Below, piece after piece: positions 1 to 8,220 of a stretch of 64,000 nt of DNA (its first letter is position 1; every line of letters starts with the position of its first letter). This DNA comes from Chelatococcus reniformis (GTDB taxonomy: Bacteria > Pseudomonadota > Alphaproteobacteria > Rhizobiales > Beijerinckiaceae): contig NZ_BMGG01000001.1 in NCBI RefSeq assembly GCF_014640075.1, forward strand, positions 868,001 to 932,000, given 5' to 3'. Under the pieces are notes generated by a model. The model saw nothing but the letters and a program-made list of their open reading frames with translations. It ran no database searches and was not told the DNA's origin. Both the position numbers and the translations under genes were made by a program.

Positions 1-27
1 TTCGGAGAAACGCGGAAATGCTCTAGT
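1..27. repeat. Partial copy of intergenic repeat family B
   Basis: The left edge carries the end of a repeat (GAAACGCGGAAATGCTCTAG) that is almost identical to the end of the copy at 32075-32178. Only the right half is inside the window. The family is recognised by an AGAGCATTTCGCC-like left arm and a GAAATGCTCTAG right arm. Confidence 0.6.
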
Positions 28-91
28 CCCCCGGCCGCACGTCCAGCGGCCTGCCCGCGCGCCAGCGGCAGTTGTCGAGGCGCGCCGCGTG

Positions 92-120
92 CTTGAAATC
101 CCAGCCACCTTCCGCCATCT
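92..120 (+). promoter_or_regulatory. Possible sigma-32 (RpoH) promoter of htpG
   Basis: CTTGAAA (92-98), 15 nt, then GCCATCT (114-120) is close to the RpoH consensus CTTGAAA-N13-17-CCCATnT, with one mismatch in the -10 part. The position fits a transcript starting near 128 with a leader of about 140 nt before htpG. HtpG is a classic RpoH target in proteobacteria. The assignment is by eye. Confidence 0.4.
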
Positions 121-141
121 GGTGGTCGCCGATCTCCGAGT

Positions 142-184
142 CGCTTCTTCTGCGACGGGTGACGTCTCCGTCGCAGAAGAAGCG
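142..184. promoter_or_regulatory. 17-bp perfect inverted repeat in the htpG leader
   Basis: CGCTTCTTCTGCGACGG (142-158) pairs perfectly with CCGTCGCAGAAGAAGCG (168-184) across a 9-nt loop. No T-run follows, so it is a poor intrinsic terminator on the + strand. If the upstream heat-shock-like promoter is real, the hairpin sits at the 5' end of the htpG mRNA. It could be a stability hairpin, a protein-binding palindrome or the end signal of a gene to the left. Confidence 0.55.
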
Positions 185-270
185 CCCCAGATCTAAGAAA
201 GTTGGAGCATGTCCCGCGCCGATGCTCAAGCGGATCGGGATATGCTTTGGGATGAGAGGGTTTGCGTTCC

Positions 271-2175
271 ATGACCGCCGAAGCATCCGCGCCCGAGAGC
301 CGCGCCTTTGAAGCTGATGTCGCCAAGCTACTGCACCTGATGGTGCACTCGGTCTATTCCGAGAAGGACGTCTTCCTGCGCGAGCTGATCTCCAACGCCG
401 CCGACGCCTGCGAGAAGCTTCGCTACGAGGCGATCGGCACGCCGGAACTCCTGGGCGGCGATGCCAAGGCCCGCATCACCATCGCCCTCGACGCCGAAGC
501 CGGCACGCTCGCCGTCGAGGACAACGGCATCGGCATGACCGCGGACGAGATGGTCGAGGCGCTCGGCACCATCGCCCGCTCCGGCACCAAGGCGTTTTTG
601 GAGCGCATCGAGGCCGCCAAGGCCCAGGATGCCGGCGAGAGCAAGGCTGGCGCCCAGCTCATCGGCCAGTTCGGCGTCGGCTTCTACTCCGCCTTCATGG
701 TCGCCGATCGCGTCGAGGTGATCTCCCGGCGCGCGGGCACAGACGCCGCCACGCGCTGGTCGTCGGACGGCCAGGGCGCCTACACCATCGAGGCCGCGAG
801 CGCGCAGACGGCGCCGGAGCGGGGCACGCGCGTCACCCTGCATCTGCTCGCCGACGCCAAGACCTACACCGACCGCTACAAGATCGAGAATCTGGTCCGC
901 ACCCAGTCCGGGCACGTGCCGGTGCCGATTTCGGTGATCGACAAGCCCGGCGCCGAGCCCGAGGAGATCGTGGACGGCGCGGCCCTGTGGACACGGTCCA
1001 AGAGCGAGATCGGGCCCGAGGAATACGCCGACTTCTACAAGAGCGTCAGCTACAACCTCGACGAACCGGCGCTGATCGTGCACATGCGGGCCGAGGGGCG
1101 GCACGAGTATACCGCGCTGGTCTTCGTGCCGAGCGCGCGGCCCTTCGACCTGTTCGACGCCGACCGCAAGGGACGCGTCAAGCTCTACGTCAAGCGCGTC
1201 TTCATCACCGCCGATGCGGACATCCTGCCGCGCTACCTGCGCTTCGTGCGGGGCATCGTCGATTCCGCCGATCTGCCGCTCAACATCTCCCGCGAGATGA
1301 TCCAGGAAAGCACGCTGCTGAAGGCGGTCGGCAAGGGCGTGACCGGCCGCGTGCTGGGCGACCTGGAGAAGCTCGCCGAGAGCGACAAGGAGGCCTACAC
1401 CAAGATCTGGGACACGTTCGGCTCGGTGCTGAAGGAGGGCCTCTACGAGGATTTCGAGCGCCGTGAGCAGTTGCTCGGCCTTGCCCGCTTCAAGACCACG
1501 GCCGCACCCGGCGAATGGCGCACGCTGAAGGAGTATACGGCCGCCCTCAGGCCGAACCAGACCGCCGTCTACTACATCGCCGGCGACGATCAGGCGCGCC
1601 TGGAGGCCTCGCCTCAGCTCGAGGGCTTCCGCGCCCGCGGCGTCGAGGTGCTGCTGCTGGCCGAGCCGATCGACAGCTTCTGGGTGACGGCGGCGCCGGA
1701 CGTCGAGGGCAAGCCGTTCAAGTCGGTCACCCAGGGCGGCGCCGATCTGGCGCTGGTGCCGCTGCTCGACGAGGCGCACCAGCCCGCGGCGGCCGCGAGC
1801 GAGCCGGTGACGCGCTTTATCACCTTCGTCAAGGAGACGCTCGGCGACGTGGTCGCCGACGTGCGCGCCTCCGACCGCCTCACCGACAGCATGGTCTGCC
1901 TGACCGCTCCCGAGCACGGCCCCGATCGCCAGCTCGAGAAGCTGCTGGCCGGCGCCGGCCAGCTGAAGAGCGAGGTGAAGCCCATCCTCGAGATCAACCC
2001 GGGCCACGAACTGGTGGCGGCGCTGGCGGCCCTCGGCGAGGACGAGGCGGACTTCCGCCGGGACGCCGCACGGATACTGCTCGATGAAGCCCGTATTCTC
2101 GACGGGGTTCCGCCGGCGGACACGCGCGGCTTCTCCGACCGGCTCGGCCGGCTGATCCGCCGCGGGCTGAGCTAG
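271..2175 (+). CDS. htpG: Molecular chaperone HtpG (bacterial Hsp90)
   Basis: This is a cytoplasmic ATP-dependent chaperone of the Hsp90 family, 634 residues, the usual length. The N-terminal GHKL ATPase domain is clear: SNAADA near residues 41-46 (Asn for Mg-ATP), DNGIGMT at 84-90 and GQFGVGFYSAF at 132-142. The middle domain and a shorter, less conserved C-terminal dimerisation domain follow. ATG 271 is preferred over the in-frame TTG at 262 because GAGAGG near 254-259 is correctly spaced only for the ATG. The gene is alone on its strand, followed by a family A repeat that starts just after the stop. A CTTGAAA/GCCATCT pair and a long hairpin upstream suggest heat-shock control. Identification is secure; the regulation is inference. 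Confidence 0.97.
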   Translation: MTAEASAPESRAFEADVAKLLHLMVHSVYSEKDVFLRELISNAADACEKLRYEAIGTPELLGGDAKARITIALDAEAGTLAVEDNGIGMTADEMVEALGTIARSGTKAFLERIEAAKAQDAGESKAGAQLIGQFGVGFYSAFMVADRVEVISRRAGTDAATRWSSDGQGAYTIEAASAQTAPERGTRVTLHLLADAKTYTDRYKIENLVRTQSGHVPVPISVIDKPGAEPEEIVDGAALWTRSKSEIGPEEYADFYKSVSYNLDEPALIVHMRAEGRHEYTALVFVPSARPFDLFDADRKGRVKLYVKRVFITADADILPRYLRFVRGIVDSADLPLNISREMIQESTLLKAVGKGVTGRVLGDLEKLAESDKEAYTKIWDTFGSVLKEGLYEDFERREQLLGLARFKTTAAPGEWRTLKEYTAALRPNQTAVYYIAGDDQARLEASPQLEGFRARGVEVLLLAEPIDSFWVTAAPDVEGKPFKSVTQGGADLALVPLLDEAHQPAAAASEPVTRFITFVKETLGDVVADVRASDRLTDSMVCLTAPEHGPDRQLEKLLAGAGQLKSEVKPILEINPGHELVAALAALGEDEADFRRDAARILLDEARILDGVPPADTRGFSDRLGRLIRRGLS

Positions 2176-2180
2176 GGCCG

Positions 2181-2252
2181 GAGCATGATCCCAAGAAGGG
2201 GGACGCCGGACCTTGGAAGAGATCATGCTCATGGCAGCGACTTAGAGCGGGA
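2181..2252. repeat. Intergenic palindromic repeat family A, copy 1
   Basis: GAGCATGATC (2181-2190) and GATCATGCTC (2221-2230) form a perfect 10-bp inverted repeat around a CCxxxAAG...GGA core, followed by GACTTAGAGCGGGA. The same layout recurs at 28429, 35294, 37319 and 62391. Here it lies directly behind the htpG stop codon. Confidence 0.75.
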
Positions 2253-2530
2253 CGGTCGCTCGAAGCCCATTCTCGGCCGGATGGCGCATGTCCGGATCGG
2301 GAGTACTTCCGATCTGCGAGGCGCCTCCTATCCCGCGTCGCTGGTCGCCATGCCGATCGGCTGGTCGCTGAAGGCCGCAGCGCTGATCGCCGCCAATGCC
2401 ATGCGCGGTGCCGGCATCTGAGGCTGGCGCATCGCCGCCACGGTGCTCGCCCGTGCAACACTTGTCCGGAACGGAGGTGGAGCGGTTGAAACATCCCCAT
2501 CGGCTGGCGCCTCGGCGCAGCCTCGCATCG

Positions 2531-2605
2531 ATGGACATGGGGCTCGTGCTGGCCTGGCTCAGCGGCCTTACCGTGGTGCTCGTCGTCGTCATCGCCCTGG
2601 CCTGA
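2531..2605 (+). CDS. Candidate 24-residue single-span membrane peptide
   Basis: ATG GAC ATG GGG opens a 24-codon frame ending TGA at 2605. The peptide starts MDMGLVLAWLSG and continues as an unbroken hydrophobic stretch rich in Val, Leu and Ile (VVLVVVIALA at the end), which is one plausible transmembrane helix. It has no convincing ribosome site and could be read from an upstream in-frame ATG at 2396. Very small hydrophobic proteins of this kind exist (KdpF- and CydX-sized), but the sequence matches neither. It may be chance in a GC-rich spacer. Confidence 0.2.
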   Translation: MDMGLVLAWLSGLTVVLVVVIALA

Positions 2606-2951
2606 CCGCCGCACCGCGGGGCCGGCACGGGCGTTTCACAACCTGCCGACCACCGCATGTCTAGGGCTCGCCCGGCGGGTATCGGGTGCGTTTTCGCCCC
2701 GAAAGCGCCGGCTTCGTGCTAGAGGCTGTCTCCGTCGGATGCGCCCATCCGACCGTGAAACGCTCCCGTTCCTCGGATCTGGAGCGGCGCTTTCGCAGCC
2801 TGGGTGAGACCAGCCCGCCGCGAAGCGCGTTTGACACCCAGCTGGCGCACATGGTCCGGGGATCCGGATGGGGTGGCCGCTTCCTCGATCACCCGATCAC
2901 CATCTTCCCCGTGGCGCACGGCCGCGCGGGGCGCCGGAGACTTCGACCACC

Positions 2952-3071
2952 ATGAACCACGATACGCCTCGCATCTCCCTGCCGCTCAAGGCCCGGGCCG
3001 CCATCGCCGTCAGGCTCGTGGGCTTCAGGCTGCGCGTGCTCGGCATGCGCGTGGGCGTCTACCGCCGCTGA
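2952..3071 (+). CDS. Candidate 39-residue basic small protein
   Basis: The frame runs from ATG 2952 to TGA 3071. The product starts MNHDTPRISLPLKARAA and is strongly basic, with Arg spaced between hydrophobic residues so that the C-terminal half could form an amphipathic helix. CGGAGA lies about 11 nt upstream as a possible ribosome site, and a GC-rich hairpin with TTTT follows the stop within 50 nt, which is the arrangement expected for a real monocistronic gene. No family was recognised. The frame also extends upstream to 2868. Confidence 0.3.
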   Translation: MNHDTPRISLPLKARAAIAVRLVGFRLRVLGMRVGVYRR

Positions 3072-3084
3072 CGGCAGGTCCGCG

Positions 3085-3120
3085 GCAGGCGGCGGGCCCT
3101 TTGCCGCGCCTGCGGCCTTT
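3085..3120 (+). terminator. Weak intrinsic-terminator-like hairpin
   Basis: GCAGGCG (3085-3091) pairs with CGCCTGC (3107-3113), extended by three more pairs with one bulged base, loop near 3096-3103, followed by CCTTTT. It sits just after the candidate small ORF that ends at 3071. The stem is imperfect and the T-run is short. Confidence 0.3.
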
Positions 3121-3320
3121 TGGTCCGGCAACCGGGCCAATGGGGGCGACAGGCGGTGCCGCACGGGCCTTCCCTCGGTGCGACGACAATGAGATAACCC
3201 TCCACGGCCGGCCCCTCGAACGCAGCCGCGAACGGCTGCGCGCCGACAGGTTGTGGCGCCGCAGCGGCGCCGACGACCGCCGGACAGCGAAACCGACGGA
3301 CCGATGATGGAGGATGCCAG

Positions 3321-4760
3321 ATGCGCGATTACACCAAGTTCTACATCGACGGGTCATGGGTCGAGCCGGGCCAGGCCAAAACCCTCGACGTGATCAATCC
3401 GGCCACCGAAGCCGTTGCCGGACGCATCGCGCTCGGCACGGCGGCCGACGTCGACCGTGCGGCGAAGGCCGCGCGCAAGGCCTTCAAGTCCTTCTCCCGC
3501 ACCAGCCGCGAGGAGCGCATCGAGCTCCTGGAGAGCATTGTCGCCGAATACAAGAAGCGCCATGAGGACATGGCGAAGGCGATCACCGAGGAGATGGGCG
3601 CTCCCGTGTGGCTCGCCCAGCGGGCCCAAGCCGCCATGGGCGCCGCCCACCTGCAGACGGCTGCGGCCGTGCTCAAGAGCTACAAGTTCGAGGAGCCGCG
3701 CGGCACGACGCTGCTCCTCAAGGAGCCGATCGGCGTGTGCGGCTTCATCACGCCATGGAACTGGCCGGTGAACCAGATCTCCTGCAAGGTCGCGCCGGCG
3801 CTCGCCACCGGCTGCACCATGATCCTGAAGCCGTCGGAGATCGCGCCGTTCTCGGCCTATATCTTCGCCGAGATCCTCGAGGCCGCGGGTGTACCGGCGG
3901 GCGTCTTCAACCTCATCAACGGCGACGGGCCGACCGTGGGCGCGGCAATCAGCTCGCACCCGGAGGTCGACATGGTGTCGTTCACCGGCTCGACGCGCGC
4001 CGGCATCGAGGTGGCGCGCAACGCGGCGCCGACGGTGAAGCGCGTGCACCAGGAACTGGGCGGGAAGAGCCCCAACATCATCCTGGAGGACGCGGATCTC
4101 AATTCGGCGGTGACCGGCGGCGTCAAGGCGGTGATGCTGAACTCCGGTCAGTCGTGCAATGCGCCGACGCGCATGCTCGTGCCGGGCAAGAAGATGGAGG
4201 ACGTGATCGCCATCGCCCGGGCGGCGGCGGAAGCCACCATCGTCGGCGACCCCAGCGGCAACGTCGCCATGGGCCCGGTGGTGTCGGAGACCCAGTGGAC
4301 CAAGATCCAGGGCCTGATCCAGAAGGGCATCGACGAGGGCGCCACCCTGGTCGCCGGCGGCACCGGCAAGCCCGAGGGCCTGGACAAGGGCTACTACGTC
4401 AAGCCGACCGTGTTCGCCAACGTCACCAACGAGATGACCATCGCCAAGGAGGAGATCTTCGGACCGGTGGTCTCGATCCTCGGCTATGACAGCGTCGAGC
4501 AGGCGGTGGACGTCGGCAACGACACGGAGTACGGCCTCGCCGCCTACGTGTCCGGCACCGATACCGGCAAGGTACTCGACGTGGCCAAGCAGCTGCGCGC
4601 CGGCCAGGTAAGCCTCAACGGCGCCAACCCGGATCTGATGGCCCCGTTCGGCGGCTACAAGATGTCCGGCAACGGCCGCGAGTGGGGTGACCACGCCTTC
4701 GGCGAGTTCCTCGAGGTGAAGGCGGTGCTCGGTATGCCCAAGCAGGCAGCAGCCGAGTAA
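3321..4760 (+). CDS. NAD(P)-dependent aldehyde dehydrogenase family protein
   Basis: Oxidises an aldehyde to the acid with NAD(P); the substrate cannot be told from sequence. The 479 residues cover the whole ALDH fold. Visible catalytic elements are Asn147 in TPWNWP, Lys170 in ILKPSE (cofactor), FTGSTRAG near 221-228, the general base Glu245 in QELGGKSPN and the nucleophile Cys279 in NSGQSCNAPTR. The start is set by GGAGG seven bases before ATG 3321. It resembles the broad-specificity group of ALDHs rather than the methylmalonate-semialdehyde or betaine-aldehyde types, though this is not firm. It is monocistronic and ends at a hairpin terminator that overlaps the convergent acyltransferase gene. 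Confidence 0.93.
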   Translation: MRDYTKFYIDGSWVEPGQAKTLDVINPATEAVAGRIALGTAADVDRAAKAARKAFKSFSRTSREERIELLESIVAEYKKRHEDMAKAITEEMGAPVWLAQRAQAAMGAAHLQTAAAVLKSYKFEEPRGTTLLLKEPIGVCGFITPWNWPVNQISCKVAPALATGCTMILKPSEIAPFSAYIFAEILEAAGVPAGVFNLINGDGPTVGAAISSHPEVDMVSFTGSTRAGIEVARNAAPTVKRVHQELGGKSPNIILEDADLNSAVTGGVKAVMLNSGQSCNAPTRMLVPGKKMEDVIAIARAAAEATIVGDPSGNVAMGPVVSETQWTKIQGLIQKGIDEGATLVAGGTGKPEGLDKGYYVKPTVFANVTNEMTIAKEEIFGPVVSILGYDSVEQAVDVGNDTEYGLAAYVSGTDTGKVLDVAKQLRAGQVSLNGANPDLMAPFGGYKMSGNGREWGDHAFGEFLEVKAVLGMPKQAAAE

Positions 4761-4772
4761 GGCTCGCTCGCG

Positions 4773-5762
4773 TCAGGACGGCGGACGATCGAAGCCCGGT
4801 GCGCCAGCACCGGGCTTTTCCTTGGCCGGTGCCGGCTTTATGAACTCCGGCCGCCAGCGCCGATGCATCCACAGCCATTGGTCGGGGCGCTCGCGCACCC
4901 AGTCCTCGACGACGGCCGTCATCATCGCCATGGCGCCCTGGACGTCGATCTCGCCGCCCGCGTCGCGCGGCAGCTCCAGCGGCGGCGTCAGCTCCAGCCT
5001 GAAGCGCGCGCCGCCGGTGCGCACGACACGGACCCCGTGCACCGGACATTCGAAGCGGCGGGCGAACTTGCCCATGATCGGATTGGTCAGCGCCGGCCGG
5101 CCGAAGAACGGCGCCACCACGCCGCGGGTGAAGTGCTGGTCGATGAGCATGCCGAGGTGGCCACCCTTTTCCAGCGCCTCGACCATTGCGAAGGCCGCGC
5201 CCGGGCGTGCTGCCTCCAGGCCGCCCATGGTCTGGCTGCGCACCTCCTGCACCGCGTGGGCCACGGCCGGATCGTTCGGCGCCCGGAACACTGCCGTCAC
5301 GTCGAGGTCGTAGCGCGCGGCGCAGATGGCCGGCAGCTCCCAGTTGGCCAGGTGCGAGGAGAACACCAGCCCGGGCCGGCCATCGTCGCGCAGCGCGATG
5401 AAGTGCTCGATGCCTTCGACCTGGATGCGCCCGTCCGGCTTGGGGTCGAGATGGTCATAGTCGAAGATCTGGCTGAGATGGGCGTATTCGGCGCCCGTCC
5501 TTCCCAGATTCTCCCAGGAGCCCTTGGCGATGGCGCGGCGCTCCGCCTCGCTCTTCTCGGGAAAGGCCGCGCGCAGATTGGCCAGCGCGACCTTGTGCAC
5601 CGGCAGCAGCGGGCCGATGAGGCGGCCGAGCGCGCCGCCGGCCGCGCTCGAGCGGTCCGGGCCGATGAGGCGCAGGATGGCAAAGACGGCGCGCACGACG
5701 CCGATCATGGTCACGTCGGCGATGCGCTCGCTGACGCGGTGGAGGAGGGAACGGGGGCGCAA
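4773..5762 (-). CDS. Lipid A biosynthesis (LpxL/HtrB-type) lauroyl acyltransferase
   Basis: Inner-membrane acyltransferase that adds a secondary acyl chain to lipid A. The 329-residue length fits the family. The HX4E catalytic motif is present as HLANWE (His137, Glu142), followed by GMLIDQHF and FFGRPA-type segments of the family; a hydrophobic N-terminal stretch anchors the protein. The start is uncertain: the open frame begins at TTG 5762, directly after an in-frame TAG, and GTG/ATG codons some 16-18 residues inside (VTMIGVV) are alternatives. It is divergent from ubiG. Its last codons host the terminator of the convergent aldehyde dehydrogenase. Which secondary chain it transfers cannot be decided. 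Confidence 0.88.
   Translation of the reverse strand: MRPRSLLHRVSERIADVTMIGVVRAVFAILRLIGPDRSSAAGGALGRLIGPLLPVHKVALANLRAAFPEKSEAERRAIAKGSWENLGRTGAEYAHLSQIFDYDHLDPKPDGRIQVEGIEHFIALRDDGRPGLVFSSHLANWELPAICAARYDLDVTAVFRAPNDPAVAHAVQEVRSQTMGGLEAARPGAAFAMVEALEKGGHLGMLIDQHFTRGVVAPFFGRPALTNPIMGKFARRFECPVHGVRVVRTGGARFRLELTPPLELPRDAGGEIDVQGAMAMMTAVVEDWVRERPDQWLWMHRRWRPEFIKPAPAKEKPGAGAPGFDRPPS
4793..4819 (+). terminator. Intrinsic terminator of the aldehyde dehydrogenase, inside the 3' end of lpxL
   Basis: AGCCCGGTGC (4793-4802), loop GCCA, GCACCGGGCT (4807-4816), then TTTTC. The perfect 10-bp stem with U-tail lies 33 nt after the aldehyde dehydrogenase stop. It is also within the last codons of the convergent acyltransferase gene, where it encodes Pro-Gly-Ala-Gly-Ala-Pro. 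Confidence 0.75.
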
Positions 5763-5936
5763 CTACTCGACCGGCAGGACTGGGGACAACGAAAGGCTGG
5801 GGCTGCATCGGGGATGCGGAGATCGGGGTCAAGACCCTGGAGCGATTCTATCCGCGCGGACGATCAAGGCGGATCGGGAAATGCGGCGGGACGTGATATG
5901 AGCCGGATGAAGCGTCAGGACGAGGAGCAGGGGTCG

Positions 5937-6704
5937 ATGCAGCACAGCGAGCCGTCCCGAGATCGCCGCGCCGATCCTGCCGAGGTCGCCCGTTTCGACC
6001 GCCTGGCACGCGACTGGTGGGATCCGCAGGGCCCGATGAAGCCGCTGCACCGCATGAACCCGATGCGGCTCGCCTTCGTTCGCGACGAGGCCTGCGCCCG
6101 CTTCGGGCGCGACCCGCGGGCGGAGGCGCCGCTCGACGGCCTGACCGTGCTCGACGTGGGCTGCGGCGCCGGCATGCTGGCCGAGCCGTTGGCGCGGCTC
6201 GGAGCCACCGTGAAGGGCATCGATCCGGCGCCGGCGAACATCGCCGTGGCCCGCGGCCACGCGGCGGCCGGCGGGCTCGCCATCGCCTACACCGATGAGG
6301 CGGTGGAGGACGTAGGCGAGCGCTTCGACATCGTCACCGCCATGGAGGTGGTTGAGCATGTGCCCAGCGTGCCGCGGTTCGTGCAGGGCTGCTGCGACGC
6401 GGTGAAGCCCGGCGGGCTCCTCGTCATGGCCACCCTCAACCGCACCATGAAGTCGTTCGCGCTCGCCATCGTCGGGGCCGAATACGTGCTGCGCTGGCTG
6501 CCGCGCGGCACCCACGACTGGAACCGCTTCGTCACCCCGGCCGAGCTCACGCGAGCCATCGACCAGGCGGGCCTCGCCGTCGATGCACGGACCGGCGTCG
6601 CCTTCGATCCCCTTGCCGACCGCTGGCGGCTCTCCGCCGACATGGCGGTCAACTACATGCTGACGGCGGTGCGGGGCGGCAGCCGCTCGGTCAGAAGCGC
6701 CTGA
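5937..6704 (+). CDS. ubiG: Bifunctional ubiquinone O-methyltransferase UbiG
   Basis: SAM-dependent methyltransferase performing both O-methylations in ubiquinone synthesis. The N-terminal DPAEVARFDRLARDWWDP segment is diagnostic of UbiG. The SAM motif VLDVGCGAGM lies at residues 71-80, and the segment RGTHDWNRFVTPAEL is the usual UbiG signature. ATG 5937 is chosen because GAGGAG (5921-5926) stands 10 nt before it; an upstream in-frame ATG at 5898 would add 13 residues. The product is 255 residues. It shares a 14-nt tail-to-tail overlap with the MATE exporter gene. Function is secure. Confidence 0.93.
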   Translation: MQHSEPSRDRRADPAEVARFDRLARDWWDPQGPMKPLHRMNPMRLAFVRDEACARFGRDPRAEAPLDGLTVLDVGCGAGMLAEPLARLGATVKGIDPAPANIAVARGHAAAGGLAIAYTDEAVEDVGERFDIVTAMEVVEHVPSVPRFVQGCCDAVKPGGLLVMATLNRTMKSFALAIVGAEYVLRWLPRGTHDWNRFVTPAELTRAIDQAGLAVDARTGVAFDPLADRWRLSADMAVNYMLTAVRGGSRSVRSA

Positions 6705-8088
6705 GGGCAACGGCGATCAGGCCGAGACTGCTCACCAGCGCCGCCAGGGCGCTGGCGAGGTAGATCGACAGCACCCCCGGATAGAGGCTGAGACCGACCA
6801 GCCCGCCGACGACGGCGATGACGAAACGCAGGGCGATGCAGGCGAATGGCCGCGCCACTTCGCCGATGGCCTGAGTAGCGAAATAGGCGGCGATGCCGGC
6901 GCCGATGATGGGAAACAGCGGCGCCAGGCACAGCAGGTAGAGCGCGCCTTGGGCGGCGATGGCCGGATCGCTGGTGAAGATCGCCATCCACATCTCGCCC
7001 CGGAAGGCCACGGCGCTGAACACCACGCCGATGGCGGCGGCAACCGCCATGCCGGTCAACGCCGCCTGGCGGGCGCGCCGCCGGTCGCCGGCGCCGATGG
7101 CCGTGGCCACCATGGTGATCACCGCCGAGGCGAAGGCGAAGGTGACCGGCGCCTGCAGCAGCTCGAGCCGGGAGGCGGCGCCGTAGGCGGCGATCGCCTC
7201 GCTGCCGAGGCGACCGACGAGCCCGGTGACGAGGAAGGCGCTCGCCTGGAACACCACCATGGCGCCCGAGGCGAGCAGGCCGATGCGCAGGATGGCGGCC
7301 GCCTCGACACGGCGAATGCGCAGGTGGCGCCCATCGAGCCGCACCAGCGCCCGGCGCGAGACAAGGTAGCTGCCGATGACCAGCGCGCCGACACCGTAGG
7401 CCGCCAGCACGGCGACCCCGGCGCCCGCCACGCCCATGCGCGGGAACGGACCCCAGCCCACGATCAACGCGGGCGACAGCAGCAGGTGGAAGACCTCGCC
7501 GATGAGGATGGCGGAGGCCGGGATCAGCATGTTGCCGGCCCCGCGCGAGATGTTGGCGAGCGTATTCATCAGCCACACGGTGACGCAGCCGCCAAAGACG
7601 ATGGCGCCATACTCGCTGGCGGCGGCCAGGGCTGCACCGGAAAGCCCCATTGCCCGGTAGAGCGATGGCCCGGCGAGCACCAGGATCACGCTGGAGAGGG
7701 CGGCACCCGCGAGCGCCAGGCCCATGGCCGTTCCGGCGAGCGAGCGCGCCCGCTCCCGGTCCCCGGCACCGAGCGCCACGCCCACCGAGGCGGCGACGCC
7801 GGCGCCCAGGCCCGCCGCCGTGATCGTCTGCATCAGGGTGAGCAACGGGAACACCACCGAGACCCCGGCCAGCACATCGTTGCCGAGCCAGGCGACGAAG
7901 AAGGCATCGGCCGTGATGAAGGCGATGCGCGCCGCCGCCTCGAAGACATTGGGGGCGGCCAGACGCACGAGCGTCGGCAGCACCGGTCGCTCCAGCAGCC
8001 GGCGGGTACGTTCGTCGAGCACCATCCGGGCTGGCGCGGCGCCCGGCACCGCCGGGTCGACCAGCGTCTCGGACAGGGCGGTGGTCAT
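6691..8088 (-). CDS. MATE family efflux transporter
   Basis: Integral membrane Na+- or H+-coupled exporter of drugs or metabolites. The 465 residues are nearly all hydrophobic segments consistent with 12 membrane helices in two pseudo-symmetric halves (first half from LVRLAAPN, second from ILRIGLLA). ATG 8088 (MTTALSETL) is preferred; the open frame extends to 8169 but that extension is Arg-rich and non-hydrophobic. The last 14 nt overlap the 3' end of ubiG on the other strand. The substrate is unknown. The upstream neighbour is an XRE/MmyB-type regulator on the same strand, which could control it, but nothing in the sequence proves this. Confidence 0.9.
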   Translation of the reverse strand: MTTALSETLVDPAVPGAAPARMVLDERTRRLLERPVLPTLVRLAAPNVFEAAARIAFITADAFFVAWLGNDVLAGVSVVFPLLTLMQTITAAGLGAGVAASVGVALGAGDRERARSLAGTAMGLALAGAALSSVILVLAGPSLYRAMGLSGAALAAASEYGAIVFGGCVTVWLMNTLANISRGAGNMLIPASAILIGEVFHLLLSPALIVGWGPFPRMGVAGAGVAVLAAYGVGALVIGSYLVSRRALVRLDGRHLRIRRVEAAAILRIGLLASGAMVVFQASAFLVTGLVGRLGSEAIAAYGAASRLELLQAPVTFAFASAVITMVATAIGAGDRRRARQAALTGMAVAAAIGVVFSAVAFRGEMWMAIFTSDPAIAAQGALYLLCLAPLFPIIGAGIAAYFATQAIGEVARPFACIALRFVIAVVGGLVGLSLYPGVLSIYLASALAALVSSLGLIAVALRRF

Positions 8089-8220
8089 GGGCGGCCTCGA
8101 GTCGGCTGTAACTCTGTGCGAGCGATCGGCAGCCCAGGAACGTCTCCGCAAGGCAAGCCCTTGCCCCATTAAGCGCCAAGCCGACGCCGGAGGCCAGCGC
8201 CGCCGCCGCAGGCGCCCCTC

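Larger units (their letters stand above)
2176..3320. other. Long intergenic stretch between htpG and the aldehyde dehydrogenase
   Basis: About 1.1 kb without a recognisable conserved gene. It holds a family A repeat (2181-2252), traces of family-B-like sequence near 2715-2800 (GCTAGAGGCTGT and GATCTGGAGCGG), two candidate small ORFs (2531-2605 and 2952-3071) and a hairpin with a short T-run near 3085-3120. The longer reading frames here have no family features. Confidence 0.5.

Noticed and set aside
328-2232. 634-residue frame on the minus strand opposite htpG
   Set aside because: It is a mirror of GC-rich codon bias; its product has no domain and is rich in Gly, Ala, Val, Asp and His as expected for an antisense frame. 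htpG on the + strand is unambiguous.
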